Below, piece after piece: positions 51,601-62,345 of a DNA stretch of 64,000 nucleotides. This DNA is from Mayamaea pseudoterrestris (Eukaryota > Bacillariophyta > Bacillariophyceae > Sellaphorales > Sellaphoraceae): positions 558,001 through 622,000 of the forward strand of contig BROI01000007.1 of the NCBI GenBank assembly GCA_027923505.1, in the 5' to 3' direction. A program made the translations under genes and the position numbers. Position 1 is the stretch's first letter, and the number at the start of each line of letters is the position of its first letter. Under the pieces are notes generated by a model, which worked only from the letters and a program-made list of their open reading frames with translations, made no database searches and had not been told where the DNA came from.

Positions 51601-54466
51601 GGGTCATCCAGAACAAAATCCATGCGAACGTCACACGTCGCACATTAAGCCAATGATGGAGAACCTCCAACGAGATTCGGGTTCGCCAGGGCATTGCTGG
51701 GTTTTGCTGATTAAATTCGTAATCATGATTCTGAACGTCCTCGCGACGAAATCGCTGGGATGGCGCACTCCAACGGAAGTTGCGTTCGGAAATTTGCCGG
51801 ATATTTCGCCTTTGTTACATTTCAAGTGGTGGGAACCGGTCACGTTTGAGGCGCAGGGGAGTTTTCCCTCGGCGGTACGATCTGGCAACGGCCGATTCGT
51901 GGGCATCGCAGAGAATAGCGGTCCGCACATGACTTTTCTCGTTCTGACGGACGACACGCTTCAGGCGATTCCGCGCTCCAACGTGGTCTCGCGCAGCTAC
52001 TTGTTACCACGAGAGTTGCCTTCCTTCCCTGAGTCTGGAGGGGAGATTTCTGAAGAAGCTACACGCGCAAGCGAGCGAAATTTTGAAACTCCAGATCTCG
52101 CGACAGGACGCTACCATAGCACGAATGCGACAGAAAGTAGTCACGACAACTACGAAGGAAACGACGACGAAACGATTCCGATGGCGAACCACGCCAACGT
52201 ACCAGCGAAGTTCTTCAGAAGGGCTGAGCAAGAATCAGGGAATAAATGCCCTCTGTTCTCTCCAAGCGAACTCATCGGACGCACGTTCGTAAGGGAACAC
52301 GAAAACGGTCAGAAAATGCGAGCGACTGTATGCGAATATATCGAAGTACGCGATAACGAGCTACTCGAAACGACGAAAGGTTTCCTGATCCAGATGGGAG
52401 AGGAGCCAGCGAAAGACTTAATAAGTTACAACGAACTGTCGGATTTAATCGAACGACAGATGGACGAAGATATACGAAACGATCCGGCGACTCAGTGGGT
52501 ATTCACGAAGGTAATCGGACACGAGCTTAATTTGAAACCGAACGATCCGACATACAAAGGAAGTTCAAGTAACGTTCTCGTCGAATGGACTGACGGAACG
52601 ACGACGTGGGAGCCTCTCGCGATCATGAAGAAGGACGATCCGATAACGATCGCAGAGTATGGACTCAAGCACGGCTTACTCGACAAGCCAGGATGGAAGC
52701 AGCTGGAGCATTACACTCGGAAGCGAAAGAAGTTTCGACAGATGGTGACAGCAGCGAAACGAAAATCGAAAGCAAACGGCGTACGCTACAAATTCGGCGT
52801 AAGGTTGCCGCGCAATTATAAAGATGCGAAAGCTCTCGACGAGATCAACGGCAACACGCTGTGGACGGATGCGATTCGAACGGAATTAAATCAGATAAAT
52901 GATTACGACACGTTCGCAGATCAAGGAGTCGGTAAGGTTATGCCGGCGCCGTGGAAACGAATAAACGTGCACATGATATTCGATGTCAAGCACGATTTGC
53001 GACGGAAAGCACGACTCGTCGCAGGAGGACATATGACAGAGCCGCCGAAGGATTCAGTTTACTCGGGCGTTGTGTCATTGCGAAGTCTACGAATGGTAGC
53101 GATGTTAGCGGAACTCAACGGTCTGGAACTGTGGGCAGCTGACGTCGGCAACGCATACTTGGAAGCGAAAACGAAAGAGAAGGTTTATATCGTGGCAGGT
53201 CCGGAGTTCGGGGAGCTCGAGGGTCACACGCTCACGATCGTGAAGGCACTATACGGTCTTCGCACGTCAGGCGCACGCTGGCACGAGCACTTTGCAGACA
53301 CGCTCCGCGACATTGGCTTCATGCCGTGTATCGCAGAACCGGACGTGTGGATGCGCGATAAAGGCACGCACTACGAATACGTTTGTGTGTATGTCGACGA
53401 TTTAGCGATAGCGATGAAGAATCCGAAGGAACTAACGGATCTTTTAATTGAGAACTACAACTACAAGTTGAAGGGCGTCGGTCCATTGGCATATCATTTG
53501 GGCGCAGACGTTTGGCGAGACGACGACGGCGTACTCTGCTTCGGAGCGAAGAAGTACGTCACAAGACTACTAGCGAACTACAAAGAAATGTTCGGCGAGG
53601 AACCGCGACCGCAGACAAGTCCACTACGCGACGGCGATCATCCGGAACTCGACGAAACGAAAGAACTTGACGACGACGGAATTGCGAAGTATCAATCGAT
53701 AATTGGTGCGTTGCAATGGGCAGTAAGTTTATGTCGATTCGACATTCACTGTGCTGTCATGACTATGGGGAGATTCCGAGCTGCGCCACGAGCGGGGCAC
53801 TTGGAACGGTTGAAGCATATTTGCGGATACTTACGACGATACCCGGATGGAGCGATTCGATTCAACGTTTCGATTCCAACGGACGAGCGATACGCGACAG
53901 TTGACAAGATGGATTGGGATTACAGTGTGTACGGCAAGATCTGCGAAGAGCTTCCGTGGAACATGCCCACGCCGCGCGGCAAGGCGGTGCGAATGTCAAC
54001 GTTCGAAGATGCGAACCTGTACCACGATTACACGACGGGACGGGCAGCGATGGGCATGCTACACATGTTGAATGGAACAGTCGTCGATTGGTTTTCGAAA
54101 CGCCAAGCGACGGTCGAGACGGCGACGTACGGCTCGGAGTTTGTAGCAGCGAGAGTGAGCACGGAGCAGATCATGGATCTCCGCTTCACGCTACGCATGT
54201 TGGGAGTTCCGCTCGACGGACCTTCATGGATGTTTGGAGACAACAAGTCGGTAACGCAAAGCAGCAACTTACCGCACTCTAGTCTGACGAAGCGACACAA
54301 TGCACTGGCATTTCACCGTGTACGCGAAGCGATTGCGGCGGGAATTATTAATTTCAACCACATCATGGGAACGACAAACCCGGCGGATGTACTTACCAAG
54401 TTTCTTCCACGGGCTACGGCAAGCAAGCACTTAAAGAACCTGCTCTTCAAGGAATCGAACTATTAG
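48674..54466 (+). CDS. Copia gag-pol polyprotein (element 3), intact
   Basis: From the first ATG (48674) the frame encodes 1930 residues without a stop. In order: acidic N-terminus and gag (about 1-560) with no CCHC zinc knuckle; protease ALIDSGANGG (about 609); integrase with ATDTIHSD (about 890), LLSDNAKSE (about 947) and GHPEQNPCER (about 975); a chromodomain-like segment VEWTDGTTTWEPL (about 1303) before the reverse transcriptase; reverse transcriptase with ADVGNAYLEA (about 1490) and YVDDLAIA (about 1570); RNase H with FEDANLYHD, ETATYGSEF and GDNKSVT (about 1775-1860). The catalytic residues I can identify are in place, so the element looks autonomous. It belongs to a different copia lineage from the two elements to its left, which have HVDD and a poly-acidic linker. 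Confidence 0.9.
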   Translation: MAETRAQKDAAFAHVYEENVGVFQDPQFKELFDELGVESLTQLIEMEYDDFATKWNVTTTTTTTTDDGDNVTQETSEHSLTKMKQRTITNAIEWYLAQESPDIKTWSQLTTETLATFVTARAKERVQARNIASVGSGSGAKPPAKESETESKKDESKDSTLTNEGDESKPDSADKVPPTSVDVDTKQSPTSVLDLGDDEDDEKYSDQFTKSIKFSARDCKEMKLDSSWKQWISELKVIATLHDFHEVFDDDYDPKEKGPKEQKAYAKKNVFVYRIFLTHCRTPSASLAVQQFKKTMDGREVYQRLRTRYEEGATAHIEKERARTELQGMRLTEKWSRPTIEFLALFYKKVIWLLEMDAEALTGLQRYDMLRDAFSEHTGFSASLAGFDGMIAIKKHMGQHDSEDNFAQLYAHLEECCIKYDKKHPSTTKTKRTINQAQSSGTKGGGGGNGGATPSGLSAERFAAIMKKPHASVKDEVWLEMKFDQRKQLKDKRATAPKTPENGWRPRNQRGTATTQTQVNAAHQERHATESVANDHASVPGTINIQPGNSGMSVQTAARSVLQANNASTTTQQVTGSLTTDNTGRGTFSFNMHRRMRVNRAHYERINEGALIDSGANGGLCGGDMLVVSETNAEVDVTGIDDHIVPALKIGTAAGLAKTLSGETILLLCHQYALKRDGPTIHCPNQLRAMGHRVDDIPTMFGGTQRITTNIGGYVLPLAIRDGLVYLDVTKPTFDDLDKYPTVIMTSDVPWDPTVYDVEHAHDDFDERDHDYGSFDERFDDDGITHRNRHTPTRTGDELDVLINRCVRHAQFSRVNLRKLRSKEPDYNALRPYLGWVPTERVQQTLRHTEAWYHLSEHPRLPFRHLTKSRFPAANVQRLRELFATDTIHSDTPALDDGILGHGGATKMQLFVGRESFYTRGYPMKSESEMSNALEDFIREVGAPNGLLSDNAKSETGKAVRDLCRMYNIPQVTTEPGHPEQNPCERHTSHIKPMMENLQRDSGSPGHCWVLLIKFVIMILNVLATKSLGWRTPTEVAFGNLPDISPLLHFKWWEPVTFEAQGSFPSAVRSGNGRFVGIAENSGPHMTFLVLTDDTLQAIPRSNVVSRSYLLPRELPSFPESGGEISEEATRASERNFETPDLATGRYHSTNATESSHDNYEGNDDETIPMANHANVPAKFFRRAEQESGNKCPLFSPSELIGRTFVREHENGQKMRATVCEYIEVRDNELLETTKGFLIQMGEEPAKDLISYNELSDLIERQMDEDIRNDPATQWVFTKVIGHELNLKPNDPTYKGSSSNVLVEWTDGTTTWEPLAIMKKDDPITIAEYGLKHGLLDKPGWKQLEHYTRKRKKFRQMVTAAKRKSKANGVRYKFGVRLPRNYKDAKALDEINGNTLWTDAIRTELNQINDYDTFADQGVGKVMPAPWKRINVHMIFDVKHDLRRKARLVAGGHMTEPPKDSVYSGVVSLRSLRMVAMLAELNGLELWAADVGNAYLEAKTKEKVYIVAGPEFGELEGHTLTIVKALYGLRTSGARWHEHFADTLRDIGFMPCIAEPDVWMRDKGTHYEYVCVYVDDLAIAMKNPKELTDLLIENYNYKLKGVGPLAYHLGADVWRDDDGVLCFGAKKYVTRLLANYKEMFGEEPRPQTSPLRDGDHPELDETKELDDDGIAKYQSIIGALQWAVSLCRFDIHCAVMTMGRFRAAPRAGHLERLKHICGYLRRYPDGAIRFNVSIPTDERYATVDKMDWDYSVYGKICEELPWNMPTPRGKAVRMSTFEDANLYHDYTTGRAAMGMLHMLNGTVVDWFSKRQATVETATYGSEFVAARVSTEQIMDLRFTLRMLGVPLDGPSWMFGDNKSVTQSSNLPHSSLTKRHNALAFHRVREAIAAGIINFNHIMGTTNPADVLTKFLPRATASKHLKNLLFKESNY

Positions 54467-54473
54467 GTATGAC

Positions 54474-54484
54474 TTGAGGGGAGT
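54474..54484 (+). other. Polypurine tract of element 3
   Basis: TTGAGGGGAGT directly precedes the 3' LTR. Such tracts prime plus-strand synthesis. Confidence 0.7.
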
Positions 54485-54795
54485 TGCAGGATGCGAACGA
54501 AAACAGCGAAAATCGGGCAAGTCACACCGAATGTCCGATAGGGTGACACAGCGGCACTCGCGGCTCACCACAGCCTCACGATCGCGTGATGCGTGGCAGC
54601 GACGGCTTCGAAGCGATTCAACGAGTATATTGCTGAAACTAGTGCGATATAGAGTAGAAACAAGCAGACTTACTAAGCTTGAAGAGTTAAGAAAGCGATT
54701 TATTCGTCTCTCGTATTGTAGCAACTGCAAGCTTGGATTGGCCATCCAAGGACAGCTACAAGCGAAAGGTGCAACGATTTGATTTACAAGTTACA
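54485..54795 (+). repeat. 3' LTR of element 3
   Basis: 311 bp, TG...CA ends. The next base on is satellite DNA. Confidence 0.9.
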
Positions 54796-56068
54796 ATCTG
54801 CAGGCTGAGACTGGTGACAAATTGTCACCAAATACATTGCCGTCCCCTGAGACACTAGCCAGGCATACCATCTTGTTGCGCAGCCTGAATAATGATGTTG
54901 GCACCATTCTGGTGTCATTTGGGTGTATACATGGCCTGCTGTAGGGGCGTTTGAATGTCACGGCATCTGCAGGCTGAGACTGGTGACAAATTGTCACCAA
55001 ATACATTGCCGTCCCCTGAGACACTAGCCAGGCATACCATCTTGTTGCGCAGCCTGAATAATGATGTTGGCACCATTCTGGTGTCATTTGGGTGTATACA
55101 TGGCCTGCTGTAGGGGCGTTTGAAGGTCACGGCATCTGCATGGCTGAGACTGGTGACAAGTTGTCACCAATATCATTGCCGTCCCCTGAGACACTAGCCA
55201 GGCATACCATCTTGTTGCGCAGCCTGAATAATGATGTTGGCACCATTCTGGTGTCATTTGGGTGTATACATGGCCTGCTGTAGGGGCGTTTGAAGGTCAC
55301 GGCATCTGCGGGCTGAGACTGGTGACAAGTTGTCACCAAATACATTGCCATCCCCTGAGACACTAGCCAGGCATACCATATTGTAGTGCGGCCTGCATAA
55401 TGATGTTGGCACCATTCCAGTGTCAATTGGGTGTATACATAGCCTGCTGTAGGGGCGTTTGAATGTCACGGCATCTGCAGGCTGAGACTGGTGACAAGTT
55501 GTCACCAATATCATTGCCGTCCCCTGAGACACTAGCAGCCAGGCATACCATCTTGTAGCGCAGCCTGAAAAATGATGTTGGCACCATTCTGGTGTCATTT
55601 GGGTATACATGGCCTGCTGAAGGGGGTTTGAATGTCACGGCATCATGCGGGCTGAGACTGGTGACAAGTTTTTCCCCTGGACACTAGCCAGGCATACCAT
55701 CTTGTAGCGCAGCCTGACATGATGTTGGCACCATTCTGGTGTATTTTGGGCACCTACAGGGCCTGCTGTAGGGGCGTTTGAATGTCATGGCATCTGCAGG
55801 CTGAGACTGGTGACAAGTTGTCACCAAATACATTGCCATCCCCTGAGACACCAGCCAGTCAAAAAAATTTGTAGCGCAGCGTGAAATAAGGATGTTGGCA
55901 CCATTCTGGTGTCATTTGGGCCTTACAGGGCTTGCTGTAGGGGCGTTTGAATGTCATGCGGGCATCTGCAGGCTGACACTGGTGCCAAGTTGTCACAAAT
56001 ATAATTGCCGTCCCCTGAGACACCAGCCAAGCATAGCATCATGTAGCGCAGCCTGAATAATGATGTTG
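54796..56068. repeat. 169-bp satellite array, variant block 1
   Basis: The landmark TCTGCAGGCTGAG recurs at 54797, 54966 and 55135, a period of 169 bp. This block has its own variants: ACACTAGCCAGGCATACC, GTGTATACATGG and sometimes TTGTTGCG. Monomers become more diverged and contain small deletions after about 55600. No gene is supported. Confidence 0.95.
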
Positions 56069-56376
56069 AGTTGCCACCTCGTCTTATGACAAGACGGTTA
56101 GCTACCTGTGTTTTGTATGCATTTAATCCTGTGCAGGGTTGAGTCACACTTGTGACCGAATCCTCACATACATGAGTGAAATCGCTGACGATCGAGGCGT
56201 GAACCTCGACCGTGAACCCAGTGAGAACGAGAAAGAAGCGCACGAGTAGAGTAGCGAGTAACATGCACTATTCTAGCAATTGAGTTTGTTTGTTTGCTTT
56301 ACGCTGGACGAAGAGGTTGATCGCTCCGAGTCCATTGTAGTCGCTGGAATAAAGGTTCGTCTGATATTATCGTGTC
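56069..56376. mobile_element. Solo-LTR-like insert in the satellite
   Basis: About 308 bp without satellite similarity interrupts a monomer after GATGTTG, and satellite resumes at CACCAAATACATT. With the overlapping bases the unit runs from TGTTGAGTTG to GTGTCACA, so it has TG...CA ends like a copia LTR. No internal coding sequence and no obvious target duplication is seen. It is unlike the LTR of element 3. Confidence 0.4.
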
Positions 56377-58709
56377 ACACCAAATACATTGCCATCCCCT
56401 GAGACACCAGCCAAGCCTACCATCTTGTAAGGCAGCCTGAATAAGGATGTTGACACCATTCTGGTGTATTTTGGGCACATACAGGGCTTGCTGTAGGGGT
56501 GTTTGAATGTCATGGCATCTGCGGGCTGAGACTGGTGACTAGTTGTCACCAAATACATTGCCATCCCCTGAGACACCAGCCAAGCCTACCATCTTGTAGC
56601 GCAGCCTGAATAATGATGTTGGCACCATTCAGGTGTATTTTGGGCACCTTCAGGGCTTGCTGTAAGGGCGTTTGAATGTCACGGCATCTGTGGGCTGAGA
56701 CTGGTGACAAGTTGTCACTGAATACATTGCCATCCCCTGAGACACCAGCCAAGCCTACCATCTTGTAGCGCAGACTGAATAATGATGTTGGCACCATTCC
56801 GGTGTATGAATGTCGCGGCATCTGCGGGCTGAGACTGGTGACAAGTTGTCACCACATACATTGCCATTCCCTTGACACAGCAGCCAAGCCTACCATCTTG
56901 TAGCGCAGCCTGAATAAGGATGTTGACACCATAATGGTGTAGTTTGGGCACCTACAGGGCTTGATGTAGGGGCGTTTGAATGTCACGGCATCTGCGGGCT
57001 GAGACTGGTGACAAGTTGTCACCAAATACATTGCCATCCCCTGAGACACCAGCCAAGCCTACCATCTTGGCGCGCAGCCTAAAAAATGATGTTGACACCA
57101 TTCTGGTGTATTTTGGGCACCTACAGGACTTGCTGTAGGGGCGTTTGAATGTCACGGCATCTGTGGGCTGAGACTTGTGACAAGTTGTCACCAAAACATT
57201 GCCATCCCCTGAGACACCAGCCAAGCCTTCCATCTTGTAGCGCAGACTGAATAATGATGTTGGCACCATTCTGGTGTATTTTGGGCACCTACAGGGCTTG
57301 CTGTAGGGGCGTTTGAATGTCGTGGCATCTGCGGGCTGAGACTGGTGACAAGTTGTCACCAAATACATTGCCATTCCCTAAGACACCATCCAAGCCTACC
57401 AACTTGTAGCACAGCCAAAAGGATGATGTTGGTATCATTCTGGTGTATTTTGGGCACCTACAGGGCTTGCAGTAGGTGCGTTTGAATGTCACAGCATCTG
57501 AAGGCTGAGACTGGTGACAAGTTGTCACCAAATACATTGCCATCCCCTGAGACACCAGCCAAGCCTACCATCTTGTAAGGCAGCTTGCATAAGGATGTTG
57601 ACACCATTCTGGTGTATTTTGGGCACCTACAGGGCTTGCTGTAGGGGCGTTTGAATGTCGTGGCATCTGCGGGCTGAGACTGGTGACAAGTTGTCACCAA
57701 ATACATTGCCATCCCCTGAGACACCAGCCAAGCCTACCATCTAGTAGCGTAGCCTGAGTAATAATGTTGGCACCATTCTGGTGTATTTTGGGCACCTACA
57801 GGGCTTGCTGTAGGGGCGTTTGAATGTCACGGCATCTGCGGGCTGAGACTGGTGACAAGTTGGCACCAAATACATTGCCATCCCCTGAGACACCAGCCAA
57901 GCCTACCCTCTTGTAGCGCAGCCTGTATAATGAAGGTGGCACCATTCTGGTGTATTTTAGGCACTTACAGGGCTTGCTGTAGGGGCATTTGAATGTCATA
58001 GCATCTGCGGGCTGAGACAGGTGACAAGTTGTCACCAAATACATTGCCATCCCCTGAGACACCAGCCAAGCCTACCATCATGTAGTTCAGCCTGAATAAG
58101 GATGTTGGCACCATTCTGGTGTATTTTAAGCATCTACAGGGCTTGCTGTAGGGGCGTTTGAATGTCACGGCATCTGCGGGCTGAGACTGGTGACAAGTTG
58201 TCACCAAATACATTGCCATCCCCTGAGACACCAGCCAAGCCTACCATCTTGTAGCGTAGCCTGAATAAGGATGTTGGCACCATTCTGGTGTATTTTGGGC
58301 ACCTACAGGGCTTGCTGTAGGGGCGTTTGAATGTCCAGCATCTGCAGGCTGAGACTGGTGACAAGTTGTCACCAAATACATTGCCATCCCCTGAGACACC
58401 AGCCAAGACTACCACCTAGTAGCGCAGCCTGATTAATTATGTTTACACCATTCTGGTGTAGTTTGGGCTTCTACAGGACTTGCTGTAGGGGCGTTTGAAT
58501 GTCACAGCATCTGCGGGCTGAGACTGGTGACAAGTTGTCACCAAATACATTGCCATCCCCTGAGACACCAGCCAAGCCTACCATCTTGTAGCGCAGCCTG
58601 AATAATGATGTTGGCACCATTCTGGTGTATTTTGGGCACCTACAGGGCTTGCTGTAGGGGCGTTTGAATGTCACGGCATCTGCGGGCTGAGACTGGTGAC
58701 AAGTTGTCA
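56377..58709. repeat. 169-bp satellite array, block 2
   Basis: About 14 monomers of 169 bp. Each holds GTGACAAGTTGTCAC, CACCATTCTGGTG and CTACAGGGCTTGCTGTAG or close variants. Open frames of 88 codons recur every 169 bp on the minus strand simply because the monomer lacks stops in some frames over about 1.5 units. Confidence 0.95.
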
Positions 58710-59759
58710 TTGACCTGTCAAACGCCCCATGCCCTGGCCACCCAAATACCCAATGAGTCAGGCAAAACATGTCTAGGGTATGCCATGGATAGGTGCAGAG
58801 TCGCAAATGGTGAAAAGGAATGCCTGGAGGCTGACACCACGGGTACAGCCTCCACTGTGGCTATGGCCAACACCACAAGTTTTAGATTCTGACCTTTCAA
58901 ACGCCCCATGCCCTGGCCGCCCAAGTACCCAATGAGTCAAGCAAATCATGTCCAGGGTATGCCATTGACAGGTGCAGAGTCTTAAATGGTGCAAAAGGAC
59001 TGCCTGGAGGCTGACACCATGGGTATGGCCTCCACTGTGGGTATGGCCAACACCACAAGTTGCAGATTCTGAACTGTCAAATACCCCGTGCCCTGGCCAC
59101 CCAAATACCCAATGAGTAAGGCAAAACATGTCTAGGGTATGCCATTGACAGGTGCAGAGTCTCAAACGGTGAAAAATAGACAGCCTGGAGGCCTACACCA
59201 TGGAATGGTCTATGGAATCATAACACTACAATGCCCCATGCCCTGATCACCCAACAACCCAAAGAGTCAGGCAAAACATGTCCGGGGTGTGCCATTGACA
59301 TAACGATGGTCTGAAATATTGCAAAACGGACTGACTGGAGGCCTACACCATGGAATGGACTGCAGGCTGGGGGTGGCCAACACCCCAAATTATGGAATCA
59401 TACCACTACAATTCCCCATGCCCTGGCCACCCAACAACCCAATGAGTCAGGCAAAACATGTCCAGGGTGTGCCATTCACATGTGGATGGCCTGAAATGGT
59501 GCAAAACGGACTGCCGGGAGGCCTACACCACGGAATGGTCTGCATGATGGGTGTGGCCAACACCCCAAAATATGGAATCATACCACTACAATGCCCCATG
59601 CCCTGGCCACCCAACAACCCAATGAGTCAGGCAAAACATGTCCAGGGTATGCCATGGACATGAGAATGGTCTGAAATGGTGCAAAACGGACTGCCCGGAG
59701 GCCTACACCATGGAATGGTCTGCAGGATGGGGGTGGCCAACACTCTAAATTAAAATTAT
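58710..59759. repeat. 180-bp repeat B, block 1
   Basis: Six units marked by CCCCATGCCCTGG at about 58725, 58904, 59084, 59234, 59414 and 59594 (spacings about 180, once 150). Units contain AATGAGTCAGGCAAAACATG and GCCTGGAGGC-type segments. Sequence is unrelated to the 169-bp satellite. It joins the satellite within GTTGTCA on the left and at GAGACTGG on the right. Confidence 0.92.
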
Positions 59760-61300
59760 GAGACTGGTGACAAGTTGTCACCAAATACATTGCCATCCCC
59801 TGAGACACCAGCCAAGCCTACCATCTTGGCGTGCAGCCTCATTAATGATGTTAGCACCATTCTGGTGTATTTTGGGCACCTACAGGGCTTGCTGTAGGAG
59901 CGTTTGAATGTCATGGCATCTGCGGGCTGAGACTGGTGACAAGTTGTCACCAAATACATTGTCATCCCCTGAGACACCAGCCAAGCCTATCATCTTGTAG
60001 CGCAGCCTGAATAATGATGTTGGCACCATTCTGGTGTATTTTAGGCACCTACAGGGCTTGCTGTAGGGGCGTTTGAATGTCATGGCATCTGTGGGCTGAG
60101 ACTGGTGACAAGTTGTCACCAAATACATTGCCATCCCCTGAGACACCAGCTAAGCCTACCATCTTGTAAGGCAGCTTGCATAAGGATGTTGACACCATTC
60201 TGGTGTATTTTGGGCACCTACAGGGCTTGCTGTAGGGGCGTTTAAATGTCGTGGCATCTGCGGGCTGAGACTGGTGACAAGTTGTCACCAAATACATTGC
60301 CATCCCCTGAGACACCAGCCAAGCCTACCATCTAGTAGCGTAGCCTGAGTAATAATGTTGGCACCATTCTGGTGTATTTTGGGCACCTACAGGGCTTGCT
60401 GTAGGGGCATTTGAATGTCACGGCATCTGCGGGCTGAGACTGGTGACAAGTTGTCACCAAATACATTGCCATCCCCTGAGACAGCAGCCAAGCCTACCCT
60501 CTTGTAGCGCAGCCTGAATAATGAAGGTGGCACCATTCTGGTGTATTTTAGGCACTTACAGGGCTTGCTGTAGGGGCATTTGAATGTCACAGCATCTGCG
60601 GGCTGAGACAGGTGACAAGTTGTCACCAAATACATTACCATCCCCTGAGACACCAGCCAAGCCTACCATCATGTAGTTCAGCCTGAATAAGGATGTTGGC
60701 ACCATTCTGGTGTATTTTGGGCACCTACAGGGCTTGCTGTAGGGGCGTTTGAATGTCACGGCATCTGCGGGCTGAGACTGGTGACAAGTTGTCACCAAAT
60801 ACATTGCCATCCCCTGAGACACCAGCCAAGCCTACCATCTTGTAGCGTAGCCTGAATAAGGATGTTGGCATCATTCTGGTGTATTTTGGGCACCTACAGG
60901 GCTTGCTGTAGGGGCGTTTGAATGTCCAGCATCTGCAGGCTGAGACTGGTGACAAGTTGTCACCAAATACATTGCCATCCCCTGAGACACCAGCCAAGAC
61001 TACCACCTAGTAGCGCAGCCTGATTAATTATGTTTACACCATGCGGGTGTAGTTTGGGCTTCTACAGGACTTGCTGTAGGGGCGTTTGAATGTCACAGCA
61101 TCTGCGGGCTGAGACTGGTGACAAGTTGTCACCAAATACATTGCCATCCCCTAAGACACCAGCCAAGCCTACCATCTTGTAGCGCAGCCTGAATAAGGAT
61201 GTTGGCACCATTCTGGTGTATTTTAGGCACCTACAGGGCTTGCTGTAGGGGCGTTTGAATGTCACGGCATCTGCGGGCTGAGACTGGTGACAAGTTGTCA
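59760..61300. repeat. 169-bp satellite array, block 3
   Basis: About nine monomers. From about 60146 on, this block repeats block 2 (from about 57555) at an offset of 2591 bp, down to shared private variants such as ATCATGTAGTTCAG and TTAATTATGTTTACACC. Confidence 0.95.
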
Positions 61301-62345
61301 TTGACCTGTCAAACGCCCCATGCCCTGGCCACCCAAATACCCAATGAGTCAGGCAAAACATGTCCAGGGTATGCCATGGATAGGTGCAGAGTCGCAAATG
61401 GTGAAAAGGAATGCCTGGAGGCTTATACCACGGGTACAGCCTCCACTGTGGCTATGGCCAACACCACAAGTTTTAGATTCTGACCTGTCAAACGCCCCAT
61501 GCCCTGGCCGCCCAAATACCCAATGAGTCAAGCAAATCATGTCCAGGGTATGCCATTGACAGGTGCAGAGTCTCAAATGGTGCAAAATGGACTGCCTGGA
61601 GGCTGACACCATGGGTATGGCCTCCACTGTGGGTATGGCCAACACCACAAGTTGCAGATTCTGAACTGTCAAATACCCCGTGCCCTGGCCACCCAAATAC
61701 CCAATGAGTAAGGTAAAACATGTCTAGGGTATGCCATTGACAGGTGCAGAGTCTCAAACGGTGAAAAATAGACAGCCTGGAGGCCTACACCATGGAATGG
61801 TCTATGGAATCATAACACTACAATGCCCCATGCCCTGATCACCCAACAACCCAAAGAGTCAGGCAAAACATGTCCGGGGTGTGCCATTGACATAACGATG
61901 GTCTGAAATATTGCAAAACGGACTGACTGGAGGCCTACACCATGGAATGGACTGCAGGCTGGGGGTGGCCAACACCCCAAATTATGGAATCATACCAATA
62001 CAATTCCCCATGCCCTGGCCACCCAACAACCCAATGAGTCAGGCAAAACATGTCCAGGGTGTGCCATTCACATGTGGATGGCCTGAAATGGTGCAAAACG
62101 GACTGCCGGGAGGCCTACACCACGGAATGGTCTGCATGATGGGTGTGGCCAACACCCCAAAATATGGAATCATACCACTACAATGCCCCATGCCCTGGCC
62201 ACCCAACAACCCAATGAGTCAGGCAAAACATGTCCAGGGTACGCCATGGACATGAGAATGGTCTGAAATGGTGCAAAACGGACTGCCCGGAGGCCTACAC
62301 CATGGAATGGTCTGCAGGATGGGGGTGGCCAACACTCTAAATTAT
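61301..62345. repeat. 180-bp repeat B, block 2
   Basis: A near-identical copy of 58710-59759 at an offset of 2591-2592 bp, including the same short 150-bp unit. Confidence 0.92.

Larger units (their letters stand above)
48213..54795 (+). mobile_element. Full-length Ty1/copia-type LTR retrotransposon (element 3)
   Basis: This 6.58-kb element has two direct LTRs of 311 bp, each beginning TGCAGGATG and ending GTTACA, one long intact gag-pol frame and a purine-rich tract (GAGGGGAG) right before the 3' LTR. By eye the two LTRs show no difference, which indicates recent insertion. The flanks disagree: CGTCT from copia copy 2 on the left, ATCTG from satellite DNA on the right. Confidence 0.92.
57555..62345. 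repeat. 2591-bp higher-order repeat, two copies
   Basis: Segments 57555-59759 and 60146-62345 match along their length at constant offset, covering satellite monomers plus one B block. Between them are about 390 bp of further satellite monomers that match less well. This is the pattern of a higher-order repeat formed by unequal exchange. Confidence 0.85.
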
